A stretch of DNA of 64,000 bases from Angiostrongylus vasorum (lineage: Eukaryota > Nematoda > Chromadorea > Rhabditida > Metastrongylidae). Positions 1 through 10,795 of this stretch are shown here, one piece after another. Where the stretch lies: positions 37,557-101,556 of the forward strand of contig JADANN010000050.1 of the NCBI GenBank assembly GCA_018806985.1, given 5' to 3'. Below the pieces are notes generated by a model. It saw nothing but the letters and a program-made list of their open reading frames with translations. It was not told the DNA's origin and searched no databases. Every line of letters begins with the position of its first letter. Within the stretch, counting starts at the first letter, position 1. Made by a program: the position numbers and the translations under genes.

Positions 1-876
1 TTATAAGGTGCCAAGGAAAAGGTGTTCCCATGTGGATTGAAAGGGAGGGTTATGGAGGTGGTCGAACCAAGATCTTGGTGACTCATGGACATGGACTACA
101 TCAATAAACGCTCGGCTAAACATCAACGCTCACCTCTCCTTCTGCGTTTTTCGGAAACATAATATATGAGAGATATCGTCTTCCAGACTAGCTGATCATG
201 GTCATCTACAAGTCTTATTAATTTTCTTTTTAAAAACAATGAGCATAAATTTGTTTGTACAAATCACTTAAGCTGTGGCTAAAAAATGAGCTTCTTCAGA
301 TGAGATTTAATCCTGCTACGATCTCCACTAAAAAAGCGATCTTCTACAACTACTTTGGTTCCTTTTTCTCTATCTGATGCGCAGTACTTTCCATTCAAAA
401 AAGCACAGTACGTCAAAAGAGGGAAAGAATCAACTCCAGACAATCTGAAGGAGACATGGTTGGTGATATTTTTAAATTATAAAAGGGTAATCACATAATA
501 ATAATAGTAACGATAACAAAGTCATTTTATTTTGAAAAAAATCTGAAGAAAAAACCAGACAGATATCTTTTTTAGAAAAACTAGCTGAGGGAAAGTAAAA
601 AGATGGACCCGAGTGATGTGGTGGTGAACGTGTTAGCCCCCAGAAATGGGTTACAACACGTTTGATCCTTACCGCAGACATCCACCGTCTGAAGGTTTTA
701 CAAAGTCTCTCGACTTTCATTCTTTTTATTTTCATCGTTTTATTTTACACGACCCGCCATCGCATTCAATGTGCGGATCCCAGTATTTCCTGCATACGGC
801 TTGCTTCTCTCACAATCATCGTCCACAAACGCTTTCAAAAGTTTCATCTGTGGATTCGGTGAAAACTGATTATTAC

Positions 877-1322
877 CAACTGCCATTGGGTTAACAGAAA
901 GTAATTGGCATTGAAATGGCTGATAGGCAACGTTGACGGTCAGTTGACCCAAAATGACTTGGATTATAGGATCGGGTAGACCAGCTGCACGACCCTGTTG
1001 TTCGAGAACATCAAACACCTGGAAAACACAGTCTTCACTAACCGGTTGAGTTTTCGTTGAGCTTTTCAACTAAACTATCTAAAGCCGTACAAACAGTGTT
1101 AAGATCAAGATGCAAGCGAATTTCATAGAAATTGATGCTCTCATTGAAAGCAACCGAAAAATGCAAACTCACTGCTTGCATTATAATACGCATCACAAAC
1201 TGTCTGGCTCCATTTTCATTCGTTGAAATACCAGCAGCCTGAGCAGGTGCACCAGCAGCCATTGAGTAAACCATCTGGACTGGCACGGTGAAGCCGGTAA
1301 CGTTGAAGGTCCTTGTGCTCAT
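877..1322 (-). CDS. Exons 1-2 of a small nematode gene family, copy 1 (intact, 3' part outside window)
   Basis: Function unknown; I do not recognise a named family, but the sequence reads like a short nematode protein. Exon 1 is 1,173-1,322: an ATG start (MSTRTFNVTGF...) and exactly 50 codons to a GTGAGT donor. Exon 2 is 877-1,018: it follows a TTTTCCAG acceptor, begins VFDVLEQQGRAAGLPDP and ends at a GTAATA donor after 142 bases, one base into a codon. Exon 3 of the other copies begins with two bases of a codon, so the phases agree across copies. No frameshift or stop is seen in the two exons. Exons 3-4 would lie left of base 1. Family features are Gly/Ala/Met-rich stretches and conserved LPDPII and LGQLTVNV; no signal peptide or membrane segment is evident. 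Of the copies in the window this is the only one that could be functional. Confidence 0.6.
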
Positions 1323-1419
1323 TGTGGCTAAATCTCGCCGTTTCCTTCCGAATAAATATAAGTTAAATGTAAACATCACAATATTGCGAATATGTGAATG
1401 AAAATTTCTTAGTTTTGTT

Positions 1420-1735
1420 TATTTATTTCATACGACATATCTTTCACATAGGCAGTGTGGACCCTAGCACTTCCCGCGCTGGATTCGCTCCCTTGCACCC
1501 ATCATCCACGAAGACTTTCTAAGTTTTGCTCGTGCACTCGGCTGCTGCTTGTGGACTTTCCTCTCGTTATGAATGTCGTTGAATGATGGTCGATTCGATC
1601 CTCCCTGGAGTCTTGGCTAGCCGAGCCACTGAGTCTTTGCATTGTAAACAGTGGGCTGTGCCCAGACAAGCCCTGTACGAATTTCGTGTCCGCGGAGAGA
1701 TGAGAGACTTCATGAAACCGCGACGACATCGAACC
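1420..1735 (-). repeat. Interspersed repeat R3 next to gene copy 1
   Basis: A roughly 300-base sequence that recurs, always in this orientation, near 735-845, 11,545-11,650, 18,955-19,080, 22,245-22,500, 30,095-30,420, 46,950-47,270, 53,005-53,115 and 55,255-55,385. Its core on the plus strand is a CATCATCCACGAAG-like stretch followed by a CTTGAGGA/ATGAATGTCGT segment. The minus strand looks weakly coding, with recurring peptides such as DIHEE, ILKQ and LRGWWM split by frameshifts. It lies directly upstream of exon 1 in three gene copies. It could be an old exon-bearing repeat or part of a transposon; I cannot tell which. Confidence 0.5.
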
Positions 1736-1984
1736 AACCGAATTCGTAAAAAGTTGGAGTGAAGAAGAAGAATTGAAATAGCTCCAAATACAGGGGACAC
1801 CACGATGACTGTGGTAATTTCATTATTTAACGACATTTACCTCTAATATTGTCGTAAAAATCGTTTGATGGTTGCTAGTAGAAGTGGAGACAAAGAAACC
1901 TTGTCAAACAAACAAATGAAAAAGAAATTAATAAATTGTTATTTAAATAACGATGCCTAGATCTTGCCATCTAATTCTCATATT

Positions 1985-2590
1985 AACGGTGCTGTCACCT
2001 GTATCACATGTCAGTCCGTTAATCACCGAGTGACTCTAGTGGGCGCGGGTAGATCTTCCACTTTTCCTTCTTGCGTACAAGAGCATCCCAAGTTATTTTG
2101 CTCGCTCTAAGCATTCGTTGAGCATCATACAATTTTCTCGGCTTTCAGTGAAAAACTGCGGTTATCATGTTGTTGGTCGTTCTTCAGTGCGTTCGACATT
2201 CCGAGGAATTCAATCACTAATGCTCTGGTCTATCGATTTTCGTTCATGCGCACTTACGTCTCTGGCCCATCTTATTTTCAGCAGGTTGGCGTATAGAACG
2301 GCATTTTTTGATTTCTGACCGTTCAATCAGATAAAAGCTTCGGTTCCTTTCTCTCGCTTGCTTGGCGAGGGGTGGTCCTAGCATCGTCCTTTCGAGTGCG
2401 CGTTCAATAACGCTGATTGATCATCTCCAATTATGCTTACGCAGCGACCAGGTTTCTGATGCATACGTTAAGCTAAGAAGTGTAGCGTAGTCGAAAAGGT
2501 GGGAAGGGGAATTTGGTGTTCTTTGTTCTCTTCACTACATCTCCGATGTTTTTGGAAGCTTGCCAATCCGCCCAGTTTCTTTCTGGTTAA
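1985..2590 (-). mobile_element. RTE 3'-end fragment in unit copy 1
   Basis: Read on the minus strand this matches the C-terminal part and 3' end of the RTE at 5,102-8,545: the RWAGHVMR-like region, the PRDVKRT region and the repeated CAGGTGA-type tail at the left edge near 1,990-2,020. Frameshifts are frequent. The reverse transcriptase core and endonuclease are missing, as is usual for 5'-truncated non-LTR insertions. The same fragment sits at the same place in unit copies 2 and 3, so the insertion predates the duplication. Confidence 0.7.
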
Positions 2591-2699
2591 CTTAAAAAGT
2601 GCCCAACGTTCTGCTGTACTTGCGACCATACGTGTGTTGCCCACATGGACGACAACTAGGACCGAAGCAGGTCAAAAAAAATAATGTGAAAAAAGTTGC

Positions 2700-4375
2700 C
2701 AGGTTGCGTGTGATAGTAAGGCACTGGTCTTTCCAATTCATCTTTGTGCTTTTGAAATTTATCCAGACGTTCGAAGAGCTTGCGCGTCGACGTTTATGAT
2801 TCCTGCGCTAGGATACTGACATTCACTTTGAAACCACAACCGTTGTGCACAAGTTCCCTGTTTGTCACCAAGGGATGTCGAATTTTAATATTTTCATTTA
2901 AATGTTACTTTATGCGGGCACAAAGTGGTCTACCCTTTTCCCAATGTATTCCTTATCGCATGCCTCAGTAGTTATAATCGCTCTGCAATACACACCTGAT
3001 TGAGGCCCGTGCCACAGGCTCACCAACTTCTCCTTCCCGCTGCAGCCGGGAATTTGGTACCACCTCTAGGGAGGACAGCACCACTGACTCGATACAATGG
3101 TAGGCAACCGTCGATGTATGGGATAGATTATCCAATCATCCAATAACCTCTTACGGTGTTTAAAGAAATGGAATGCATGGCGCATCTGTCAAGAATTGAT
3201 CAACGCCGTGCGCTTCATCCATTGTGATAAGTAGAGTCTCCATAAGTAGAGTAGCTTGAAACAGAACTAGGTTTGAAACGTTATTCTAAGGAATAACCTT
3301 AGCTTTTGTTTTGACCCAGGTGACTGATGCTTTAGCGACTCCTTCCTTTCCTCTTTTCATGTGCACTCCTTCTTAGCCGTTCGTTACATGTATTAGATAA
3401 GTGCTCTATTTCTGCTCCAAGGATGGAAGGAAAGGCAAGGGAATGCTTTTACTACATGATTATGCGTTTTGTTACCTATCGATTTTCTGAAACCTATATT
3501 AGGAGGCCTAACATGGTGGCCTACTAACGGTTGGTTTTCTCGCCTGAAATTCCATACACTTTCATTTACATCCGCATATTTCATATGTTCTGACTGTCTA
3601 TTTTCTTTTTCCATCTTTTCTTTGTGTGAAAGAGACGATGAAACAGTAGCCCATATATCGACAGCAGAGTAAGGATCGGCGATCAAGAACTGGAGTTCCC
3701 ACTGGATTTTCATTACAAATGAAAGCGAAGGCAAGCTTTGCTGCTAATTGCTGTTTCATAGGTAACTCTCTAATTCTGCAAAATATCTTCTCGAGCACCT
3801 AAAGATTGTGCAACTAGGAAACCGCTTTATGAGAGTTATTTGCTTTTGTCTCAATAAACCTTACATATTTATTATTACGCCGTGCTCTAATAGAGGCACT
3901 AGTTTGGCTTCCGTTGTGGAGTCGTTTGACACATTGCTACAAAGTGACGTAACATCGAATGACTCGATTGTTTGTGTGCAGATTCATTGCACACACCGTA
4001 GGTGAACAAAGAATGTCTTGGCATTGGATAGAGGAGCTGGTGCGATTTTTGGTAGCTGGGTGAGGATGATCTTTAGAAGTCGTTTTATTCCATCCACTGG
4101 TTCGCCTATGGCACTGCTGACATACCTAACCGTAAGTTATGACGAATCGATGAGTGCTACATTATCAGTAGAAGTAGACTTTTATCTTTTAGTAGGCAAA
4201 TATAAGAGAGGACAAGTTGACTAATCACTCTTGAGTTGAGGGATAACTGGAAGGCTCTCAACCCTCTGCATTCTTCGTGTTTGCCCACCCATTTCACTCT
4301 TCTTATCCTTATAGTTTTCGGCATCGATTTTTGTACTCGTTTCCAAATTGTGTTCGATAGAGGGGGAGAACCCTT
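2700..4375 (-). pseudogene. Penelope-like element remnant P1 (RT and GIY-YIG), SINE inside
   Basis: On the minus strand the right part is the decayed N-terminal and core reverse transcriptase of a Penelope-like element. The catalytic box region reads PYSAVDIWATV where complete copies have YCRYIDDCFV. The left part, 2,700-2,965, is the GIY-YIG endonuclease region with CDKEYIGKR. A tRNA-derived SINE lies between them at 2,960-3,245. Frames are broken throughout and the aspartate pair of the RT active site is lost. P1 is a passenger of the segmental unit, with equivalents at 23,470-25,060 and 48,240-48,965. Confidence 0.65.
2960..3245 (+). mobile_element. tRNA-derived SINE, copy S1
   Basis: This matches the SINEs at 23,745, 26,587, 48,508 and 49,775: a CTCTGCAATACAC segment near the start, a B-box-like region, then GGAGGACAGCA, a CGATGTATGGG stretch, and a tail ending ATCAACGCCGTGCGCTT. 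The A box is poorly kept here. It lies inside Penelope remnant P1 and is shared by all three segmental units. Confidence 0.55.
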
Positions 4376-4879
4376 GTAGTTGTTTTTTCTGTTGCTCTAG
4401 ATCCCAAATAAGAATGACTAAAATTTCCTCATATGGCTAAATTTTATCACTATTTCCATCCAACGACAGATGGACAGGTTGTTTGGATTATTAAATAAAC
4501 AGGCAGAGCAAACAAAATTTACGTGACAAAAAACCAACCCAGAACCGGCTTCTCTTCTTGAACACCCAAATAAAGCTTTTAAAAAGTCGCTACTTCAAAA
4601 ATGCCAAAGAAAAAACCAGTTGTGAAAAACTACAAGTGCACCTCCTCTCCTCTCATCCTACACATGTGAAAAAAAGCACTGATTAGAAGTGTGCGCCGAA
4701 TGGCTAAAAATTTGTGCATAAGAGAAGAGGAAAGGAGAAAACCGCCATATTTGGCACGAAAAATAAGCACTTGCAATGGTTGCGAAGCAGATGTCGCTTT
4801 GTTCAAAACAAAAGATGAGATTTTCCTCAAATAATGTTTCGTACCTAACTAAGGTCCTTTTCCAAAGCACCCTTCATGT

Positions 4880-5101
4880 CAAGATAAATAGGCTGCTCCA
4901 TTAAGAGATGCCTAAGAAAAGGTGGCTTTTGAGAATTCTGCTCCAGTTATTGACCTCACACTCAGTACCCCCCGTAACCGTCAGTTAGCTCGCCACCGCC
5001 TCTCTAGATGGAGATTTAAAAATTTGCCAAGGTACTCCTCTGATTACACGTAGGACACAGAAGCACAATGACGATGATTTTAAAGTGACTGACAGGATCC
5101 T
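4880..5101 (+). pseudogene. Penelope GIY-YIG remnant P2, left part
   Basis: Plus-strand reading gives the linker between RT and endonuclease (CRNRQLARHRLSRW-like) and the KHNDDDFKV peptide of the GIY-YIG region. It continues at 8,558-8,900 beyond the inserted RTE, with the ILA...LLKRF...INFKSP peptide and then a hammerhead-like motif. The central GIY-YIG motif is already deleted here, so the endonuclease was dead before the RTE arrived. Confidence 0.6.
5090..5101 (+). repeat. Left target-site duplication of RTE-A
   Basis: TGACAGGATCCT occurs here and again at 8,546-8,557, directly flanking the RTE. The last bases of the RTE tail are CAGGTGA repeats, so up to three bases of the match may belong to the tail. 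The interrupted sequence is Penelope coding DNA, and the uninterrupted version is seen near 25,135 in unit copy 2. Confidence 0.65.
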
Positions 5102-5652
5102 CCACGGATCTCCCTCATATGAGGGATCTCGAGCCGGTTAGTCGCGAGGCTACGTGGCGTGTCCCCAGGTGGCGGTTAGGGGGTTAATCGCGGGACTAAA
5201 AAGCGACTTTTGCTTCCCTGAGACGTAGGTGGATCCAGGGGATGGACTCCTTTGTTTCTGCTGCGCTGATTTGGCGCATACTTTCTGCATTTACGGGGCA
5301 TATTCATGCACGCGTGTGTGGGTGCGTTCTAGTTTATGCAGATTGTATTCTACGAGTCAATTCGGCCAAAAGCCAGCAATCAAGTGACAGGGAAGTGTAT
5401 GGGAGGCGGTCAGGAGTCGCCTCCAACAAATAAGCTCCATGTCCGCTCTGGGAGATCCTGGCAAGCTAACCCGTGAGTGTACCCAGCCCCCACGTTCAGA
5501 GCCCAGCAAGCAATACGTGGGTATCAAAAAATGCTAAACACAGTAAAAAAAACGGGCCTCATTCCCCTGACCCCGAAAGAGCGCCCCAATTTCGCAGCGT
5601 TGGGATAGGACGAGTACGGAGAGGCTGCTAAAATCTCAGGGCCAATGGGAAG

Positions 5653-6440
5653 CTGCCTGGATTTCAAAGAACTATGGTGACGATCTGTACCTACAATGCA
5701 CATACACTTGCATCCGAGTCCTCGATAGAAGGCTTGCTCATGCAAGCAAGAAGGATAAAGTACGACGTCACCGGCCTGGCCGAGACGAGAAGACGCCAGC
5801 CTTTCAACGCCGTCTATGACACCGGAGAAGAACTGTTCCTCGGAACATGCGACAGTAGAGGAGTTGGCGGCGTCGGCGTTCTCGTCAACACGAGTTTGTC
5901 CATGAACATCGATTCATTCGAACAACTTACAACCCGAATCGGACGTTTACGATTAAAAAGATGTGGATCAATTCCGGCTTTGACAATCTTCGTCGTTTAC
6001 GCGCCGACATCAAACTATGACGAAGAAGAAGTCGAAGGATTCTATATGTACATGGTGGAGTTCTATAGAGAATACCACACATTCTTCGAGGTCATCATTG
6101 GAGATTTCAACGCCAAGACTGGACCAAGAAGAACGCCTGAAGAATGTCACATTGGGACCCACGGATTAGAATGGAAACGAACAGGGTGAGCGGCTGTCTG
6201 AGTTTATCATGGCGACCAAGACAATCCATGGTAACTCACAATTCCAGAAGCCCCACTCTCAGCGCTGGACGTGGGAGTCTCCCAATGGAGAGTACCATAA
6301 ACGAAATAGACCACATCATAGTAAATAGAAGGTTTTGCCTAACCGATGTCGCTGTTGTCCCCAAAATTCTACACGGGATCAGACCATCGTCTCCTTCGTG
6401 CAAGATTCTATTTCTCGCGCAAAGGAGAAAAAGCCGCTAA
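5653..6440 (+). pseudogene. RTE-A endonuclease domain
   Basis: The frame starting MVTICTYNAHTLASE at 5,674 is an exonuclease/endonuclease/phosphatase-type nuclease, which nicks the target DNA to prime reverse transcription. Visible motifs are CTYNAHT (metal and backbone binding), GLAETRR (the catalytic glutamate), YAPTS, IIGDFNA (the catalytic aspartate and asparagine) and, in another frame, GSDHRLL (the catalytic histidine). An extra A near 6,172 moves the frame before ERLSEF, and further shifts lie around 6,240-6,350. All catalytic residues are still readable when frames are switched, which suggests a rather recent insertion. Confidence 0.8.
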
Positions 6441-7980
6441 ATTCAAAAACCGAAGTCCCAGAACCACCGCAAACTGGGACTTATTCAATTCATTAGTCGG
6501 CTGTTGGGAAGATGCCGTTGTCGATAACATCGACGAAGAATACGATCGGCTCATTCAACATCTTCACGTTAGCGCTATGAAAGCTGAGAGTTCGGAAGTC
6601 ACCAAGAGACGATTGTCTCTAGAAACACTCGAGCTAATGCGCCAGCGTGGAACCGCCCGAGCTGCAGGCAACCGCGAACTAACGTCCGAACTTGCAAAAC
6701 AGTGCAGACAGACGATAAAAGAAGATCTTAAAGAGAGAAGAGCAGCAGTAGTGGTCGAAGCTGCAGAGGCTGGGAAAAGCATTCGCAAAGCCCACCGAAG
6801 CTTCGCCAATTACATGACCAAAATGATTGCACTCCGGCGCCCGGACGGAACAGTTACAGCGTCCAGAAAGGCAATGAAGAAAATTATTCACGAAATACTA
6901 CTCGGATCTGTTCGATAACCACGTCCACCTTCCGTCATATGAAATAAAGGGAGGATGGATATGTTGTACCACCGGTTCTCCCTTCCGAAATCCGGACATG
7001 CCATTTCGTCGGTGAAAAAATCGAACAACACCAGGTCCGGACAGGATAAGACCAGAACACCTGAAGAACCTTCCGTCAATCCTCGTAAACACACTGGCTC
7101 GGCTCTTCACACGTTACCTGTCCGAATGCAAGGTTCCTACCCACTGGGAAGACCAGCAAGACCGTGTTATTGTTCAAGAACGGGTGACCTACAGGATATC
7201 GGCAACTATCTCCCAATCTGCTTACTGTCTGTCGTCTACAAACTTTTCACTCGAGTCATCCTAAACAGGATTGACAGAACACTGGATGAAAGATGGCCAT
7301 GTGAGCAAGCAGGGTTTCGAAAAGGATTTAGTACGATGGACCACATCCACACGGTAACAAGGCTCATTGAAGTATTGCAGAGAGTACAAAAGACCGCTCT
7401 GTCTCACCTTCATCGATTTACAAAAGGCCTTTGATTCAGTCGAGATAGAAGCAATCTTTGGAAGCCCTGAATAGTCAAGGAGTCCCTGCTCAGTACATAA
7501 AGATTCTTCGTGAGCTGTACAAAAATTTTCACAACCAAGGTATCACCATTCTACGACGATATTATCATTGATGTCAAAAGAGGAGTTAGGCAAGGCGATA
7601 CCATCTCGCCAAAATTATTTACCGCCACCCTCCAGAACGTCATGCAAACAATGGAATGGGATAATAAGGGAGTGAAAATCGATGGTCGGCAGTTACACCA
7701 TCTTCGCTTTGCTGATGACATCGTCCTTATAACACCAAACATTAGCCAAGCGGAACGTATGCTTACCGACTTTGATAAAGCCTGTGGAAAGATTGGTCTT
7801 CAACTAAATCTCACAAAAACGATGTTCATGAAGAACGGATTGGTTTCGCATGCCCCATTCATGCTCAACGGAACGAATATCTCCGAATGCTCCAGTTATA
7901 TCTATCTAGGTCGGGAAATCAATATGATGAACGACCTAGGTCGAGAGCTGAGCAGAAGGAAAACGAGCGGCTTGGGGTGC
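6346..7980 (+). pseudogene. RTE-A reverse transcriptase domain
   Basis: Three frames together form a non-LTR reverse transcriptase. The linker with ETLELMRQRGTARAAGN runs from 6,346 to 6,918. After a frameshift come DIGNYLPICLLSVVYK, AGFRKGFSTMDHIHTV and the KAFDSVE region (7,200-7,460). A further shift leads to KRGVRQGDTISPKLF (7,570-7,620) and the catalytic box LRFADDIVLI near 7,700. The two aspartates of FADD are intact. Frameshifts near 6,900-7,200 and 7,430-7,510 disable the protein. Confidence 0.85.
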
Positions 7981-8002
7981 TTTCAAGAGCATCGAGGATG
8001 TA

Positions 8003-8530
8003 GTGAAGAGAACAAGGAACACCCGACTCCGTGCCCACCTTTTCGACTCAACGGTACTTCCTGCCCTAACGTATGCGTCAGAAACTTGGTGGCTGCGTAA
8101 GCAGGATGAAAGGTCACTTAGCGTTATCGAACGCGCAGTGGAAAGGGCGATGCTAGGAGTATCCCGTTTCACACAAGTCAGGGAAGGGATCCGAAGCTCC
8201 GATCTGCGTCGACGATCAAAAATCAAAGATGCCGTTCTGTACGCCAAACAATCGAAGATAATGTGGGCCGGACACGTAATGCGTATGAATGACAACCGAT
8301 GGACAAGAGCCGGTAGTGACTGGATTCCTCGGGATGTCAAACGTACTGCAGGAAGACCACCGACCCGATGGTCAGAGTTCTTCACAAAGAGCCTTGAAGA
8401 AGGATATGATGCTCGACGATTCCCTAGAGCGAGCAGAACACATTGGGCTACTCTTTCACGCGACAGGGAAGAATGGAAGACTTACTGGCGCCCGCTCGAG
8501 TCACTCGACGATCAACGGGACTACAGGTGA
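8003..8530 (+). pseudogene. RTE-A C-terminal domain
   Basis: A 175-residue frame with LRAHLFDSTVLPALTYASETW, IERAVERAMLGVSRFTQVR, WAGHVMRMNDNRW, PRDVKRTAGRPPTRW and ATLSRDREEWKTYWRPLE. This is the conserved tail of hookworm RTE proteins; its role is unclear but it is probably needed for RNA or DNA binding. It is in a different frame from the reverse transcriptase, separated by a shift near 7,985. The same segment is what survives in the truncated copies at 1,985, 22,770, 39,845 and 47,525. Confidence 0.8.
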
Positions 8531-8545
8531 TACAGGTGAGACAGG

Positions 8546-8557
8546 TGACAGGATCCT
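8546..8557 (+). repeat. Right target-site duplication of RTE-A
   Basis: TGACAGGATCCT directly after the CAGGTGA tail repeats, identical to 5,090-5,101. Confidence 0.65.
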
Positions 8558-8900
8558 AGCCAGGAATAAAAAACGTCACCACACAAGGCTCTTGAAGCGT
8601 TTTTAGATAAATTTCAAAAGCCCGAATAATAACCTGCAAAGACGAATTAATTACCTTTACATATGACTTAGCTCGCTTTTTGAATTAATTTTTTTTGACC
8701 TGGGTGGGTTTCACTCGTCGGCCTACGTGAGCAACACACGTGTGGTCCCACTCGTAACAGCAAGTTGATGAGCTTTCCAACAAAGTGGCACTATGCATAT
8801 ATTAGATCCTTATTAATACTATAGTTAAATGGAAATTATTAGATAAAATACCACACTTTGATGGAGACGAAGTCGAAACGTCACAGCTAATCATGGCAAC
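8558..8900 (+). pseudogene. Penelope GIY-YIG remnant P2, right part
   Basis: This continues the endonuclease remnant interrupted at 5,101. It encodes ILA then LLKRF and INFKSP peptides, equivalent to the E-A-F-W-I region of intact copies that carries the catalytic glutamate. About 190 bases later it ends in the hammerhead-like motif at 8,854-8,888, the order seen in the other plus-strand Penelope copies. Confidence 0.6.
8854..8888 (+). ncRNA. Hammerhead-like motif, degenerate
   Basis: TTTGATGGA replaces the CTGANGA box. Helix II is GAC/GTC with loop GAA, followed by an intact GAAAC and a GTC cleavage triplet. It lies downstream of Penelope P2. The copy in unit 2 at 25,246 is worse preserved. 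Confidence 0.4.
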
Positions 8901-9041
8901 AACAGCAACTGATACCTAGCTCGCTTGAGGGCCAACAAAGGCAGTTTTAAAGATCGTATATATAAATGTATGTTTAAATAAATATATGGATTTAACATTA
9001 GTGGCGAGGTTAAGAAAAAAGCCTTCCATTTAATCCTTGAA

Positions 9042-9172
9042 TTAATAACTGGTCCCACCTGGACCTGCAGCACATCCAAACACTGCAGTAATAGTGAGAA
9101 GAGAAAGCAGCACTGGACGTGTCGCAACTGCTGCCATGTTCGCCAGACTGTTCATTTTTACTAGAGTCACAC
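9042..9172 (-). other. 131-base terminal-exon-like piece, unit copy 1
   Basis: On the minus strand a TTTTCCAG acceptor is followed by an open frame ending AVFGCAAGPGGTSY and a stop. It contains a possible start and a hydrophobic stretch (VLLSLLTITAVFGC). The unit 2 equivalent at 25,432-25,562 has exactly the same length and an open frame, although about a third of residues differ. It could be a last exon of a neighbouring gene, an alternative exon of the small gene family, or a chance frame in duplicated DNA. No partner exon was identified. Confidence 0.3.
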
Positions 9173-10379
9173 CTGGAAAATTAAGGAAATTGCACCTATT
9201 GCGAGGCTGAATTGAAGAGAGAATTTCCGCGTTTCCGTACATTTATTGTGAAAGCAGTGAATTTTACCTAAGCATTCGTACTCAGTGACCATAATACGGA
9301 TACACGGATCTCTTTGATGCCCCCCAAGAGTTCTACATACGTGAAAAACTGCTCGACTCAAAGAAAAATTGCAACCAACATTTTAATAAGGCTTTGACAT
9401 TAAGGGCTGGCCTACTCCTAGGCACATTAATATAGACAGTGAGTAGAGACGTATAAAATGAAAACGATGTATGTGAAAGCGATCACTTCAAGGCAATTTA
9501 GTGAATGCGCTGATTTCTCAGATGGTACGGCTCAAACTGGCTGCCGGCCATGTTGTTTTCGCTTCAGTGACATTAAATTTTAGCTTTCCCACAGCTAAGA
9601 AAATGCAGAGTCGAAAGAAAGTAGCGTCGTAAAAGTGCGCTTTTGAGAAGAAATCGATCTATAGGTATATCGACTGAAATGACAGCCAGAAAACACAGCT
9701 TTCGGTATGCAAAATTCTTAGCAGGTAGCAGTCCCTTAGCAGTAAATATCGCATCCATTAGGCTGTTTTTCTTTTCGATCCTCTATAGATGTGCGATCGT
9801 GTCTCTGATTGCGAGTGGACTCGATGGCTCAGAAAAGATTATCTAAGGGATTTCACTAAAAGACTCAGAAACAACGTTATGATAAAAACGACTTCTTTAG
9901 AGCATAACGTGTTGTCGGATCGCCCTTGTAGTCTGCACTTTAGACGGGAGCTACACCGAATTAAGAAAAAAAATTGGGCGTGCTATAGGAACAGCATCGC
10001 AACGACACCTAACTGCAGCTTTCTTTGCCAACTTTTTTTAAATGTTTCAAACTTCTAAAAAAAGGCAAATGCTTGGAGAGTGTTGTCTGAGCCTTTCAGT
10101 TTTTCCTCTGCCAGTGTAGAAAAAGCAAAATTTTTTTTACTGATCTGTAGCGAAACAACCATTTCATTTAACTAATAAGTGCACTATTTTCGTTGCTCTT
10201 TCTTCTGGTTAAAGAAGCTTTTAGGAGTGATCACCTATCAAATGGAGAAGAAGTCTTTGCATCATATCATCAGCAATCCTTTTCTGCACTTTTTAGCGAA
10301 TGTGTACTGGAATAATCCCTTAATTGTTAAGAGTTATTTAAAAGAAGTGTTGCAAAAACACGAGGCAGATGGAAAGTGG

Positions 10380-10600
10380 GAATGATGCCGATTATGACGA
10401 CTGTACGAAACGGTACTGGTTCAACAACTCTCCTCTCCATCTGAGGTAGTACGTTCAGCACAAGGGTTGTCGGGAAACATTTCACTCTCTGCACTCCAAG
10501 TGAATGTGTTGTACGCGTTTCATCCCAGGAGGTTGGCGGGAATCTGCTCGACTATCAGCTGGCAACATTCATAAAAAATGTGACATTTTTCCATGGAGCA
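10380..10600. repeat. Unit segment X, copy 1
   Basis: Matches 27,100-27,350 and 50,265-50,490. In copies 2 and 3 a plus-strand frame reads MPIITITVLYD and a minus-strand frame reads NVAxWxxxQI; both break in one copy or another, so coding cannot be decided. It is part of the segmental unit. Confidence 0.4.
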
Positions 10601-10689
10601 GCTGAACCAATATCTAGAGATCTCGAAGACATTCGTGGGTGAAGGAGGTGCCGGGAAGCAAATAGAATGCGAGAAGTGTTAAGATACGA

Positions 10690-10795
10690 CGAGTTTCGAG
10701 TTTGTTTTATCTTCTTCCACAATATCCATCACACATCTGATGACGAATCGTGTGTGGAACGAGATGAAGCAGAAATGAAATAAAACAACATAAGA
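10690..10795. repeat. Palindromic segment, unit copy 1
   Basis: An imperfect inverted repeat: TTGTTTTAT pairs with ATAAAACAA, TTCCACA with TGTGGAA, and CACAC with GTGTG around ATCTGATGACGAATC. Equivalents are at 27,440-27,530 and 54,410-54,510. Confidence 0.45.

Larger units (their letters stand above)
5102..8545 (+). mobile_element. RTE-type non-LTR retrotransposon A, nearly full length
   Basis: A 3.4 kb element with about 550 bases of 5' leader, an apurinic-type endonuclease, a reverse transcriptase, a C-terminal domain and a tail of short repeats (TACAGGTGA, GACAGGTGA). This is the layout of the RTE clade, one of the most numerous retrotransposon groups of hookworms. It is bounded by a direct repeat of about 12 bases and sits in the GIY-YIG remnant of an older Penelope element. 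The reading frame is broken by at least four frameshifts, so it cannot move by itself now, but length and ends are preserved. RTE-B to RTE-F in this window are shorter relatives. Confidence 0.85.

Noticed and set aside
472..735. Open frame of 87 codons at the left edge as a gene
   Set aside because: It crosses an R4 fragment (598-715) and has no counterpart frame in unit copy 2; a chance frame.
10733..10775. CTGATGACGAATCGTGTG as a further hammerhead ribozyme
   Set aside because: It has a CTGATGA box, but no GAAA follows at helix II distance and no cleavage triplet with a matching helix I; the palindrome around it explains the pairing.
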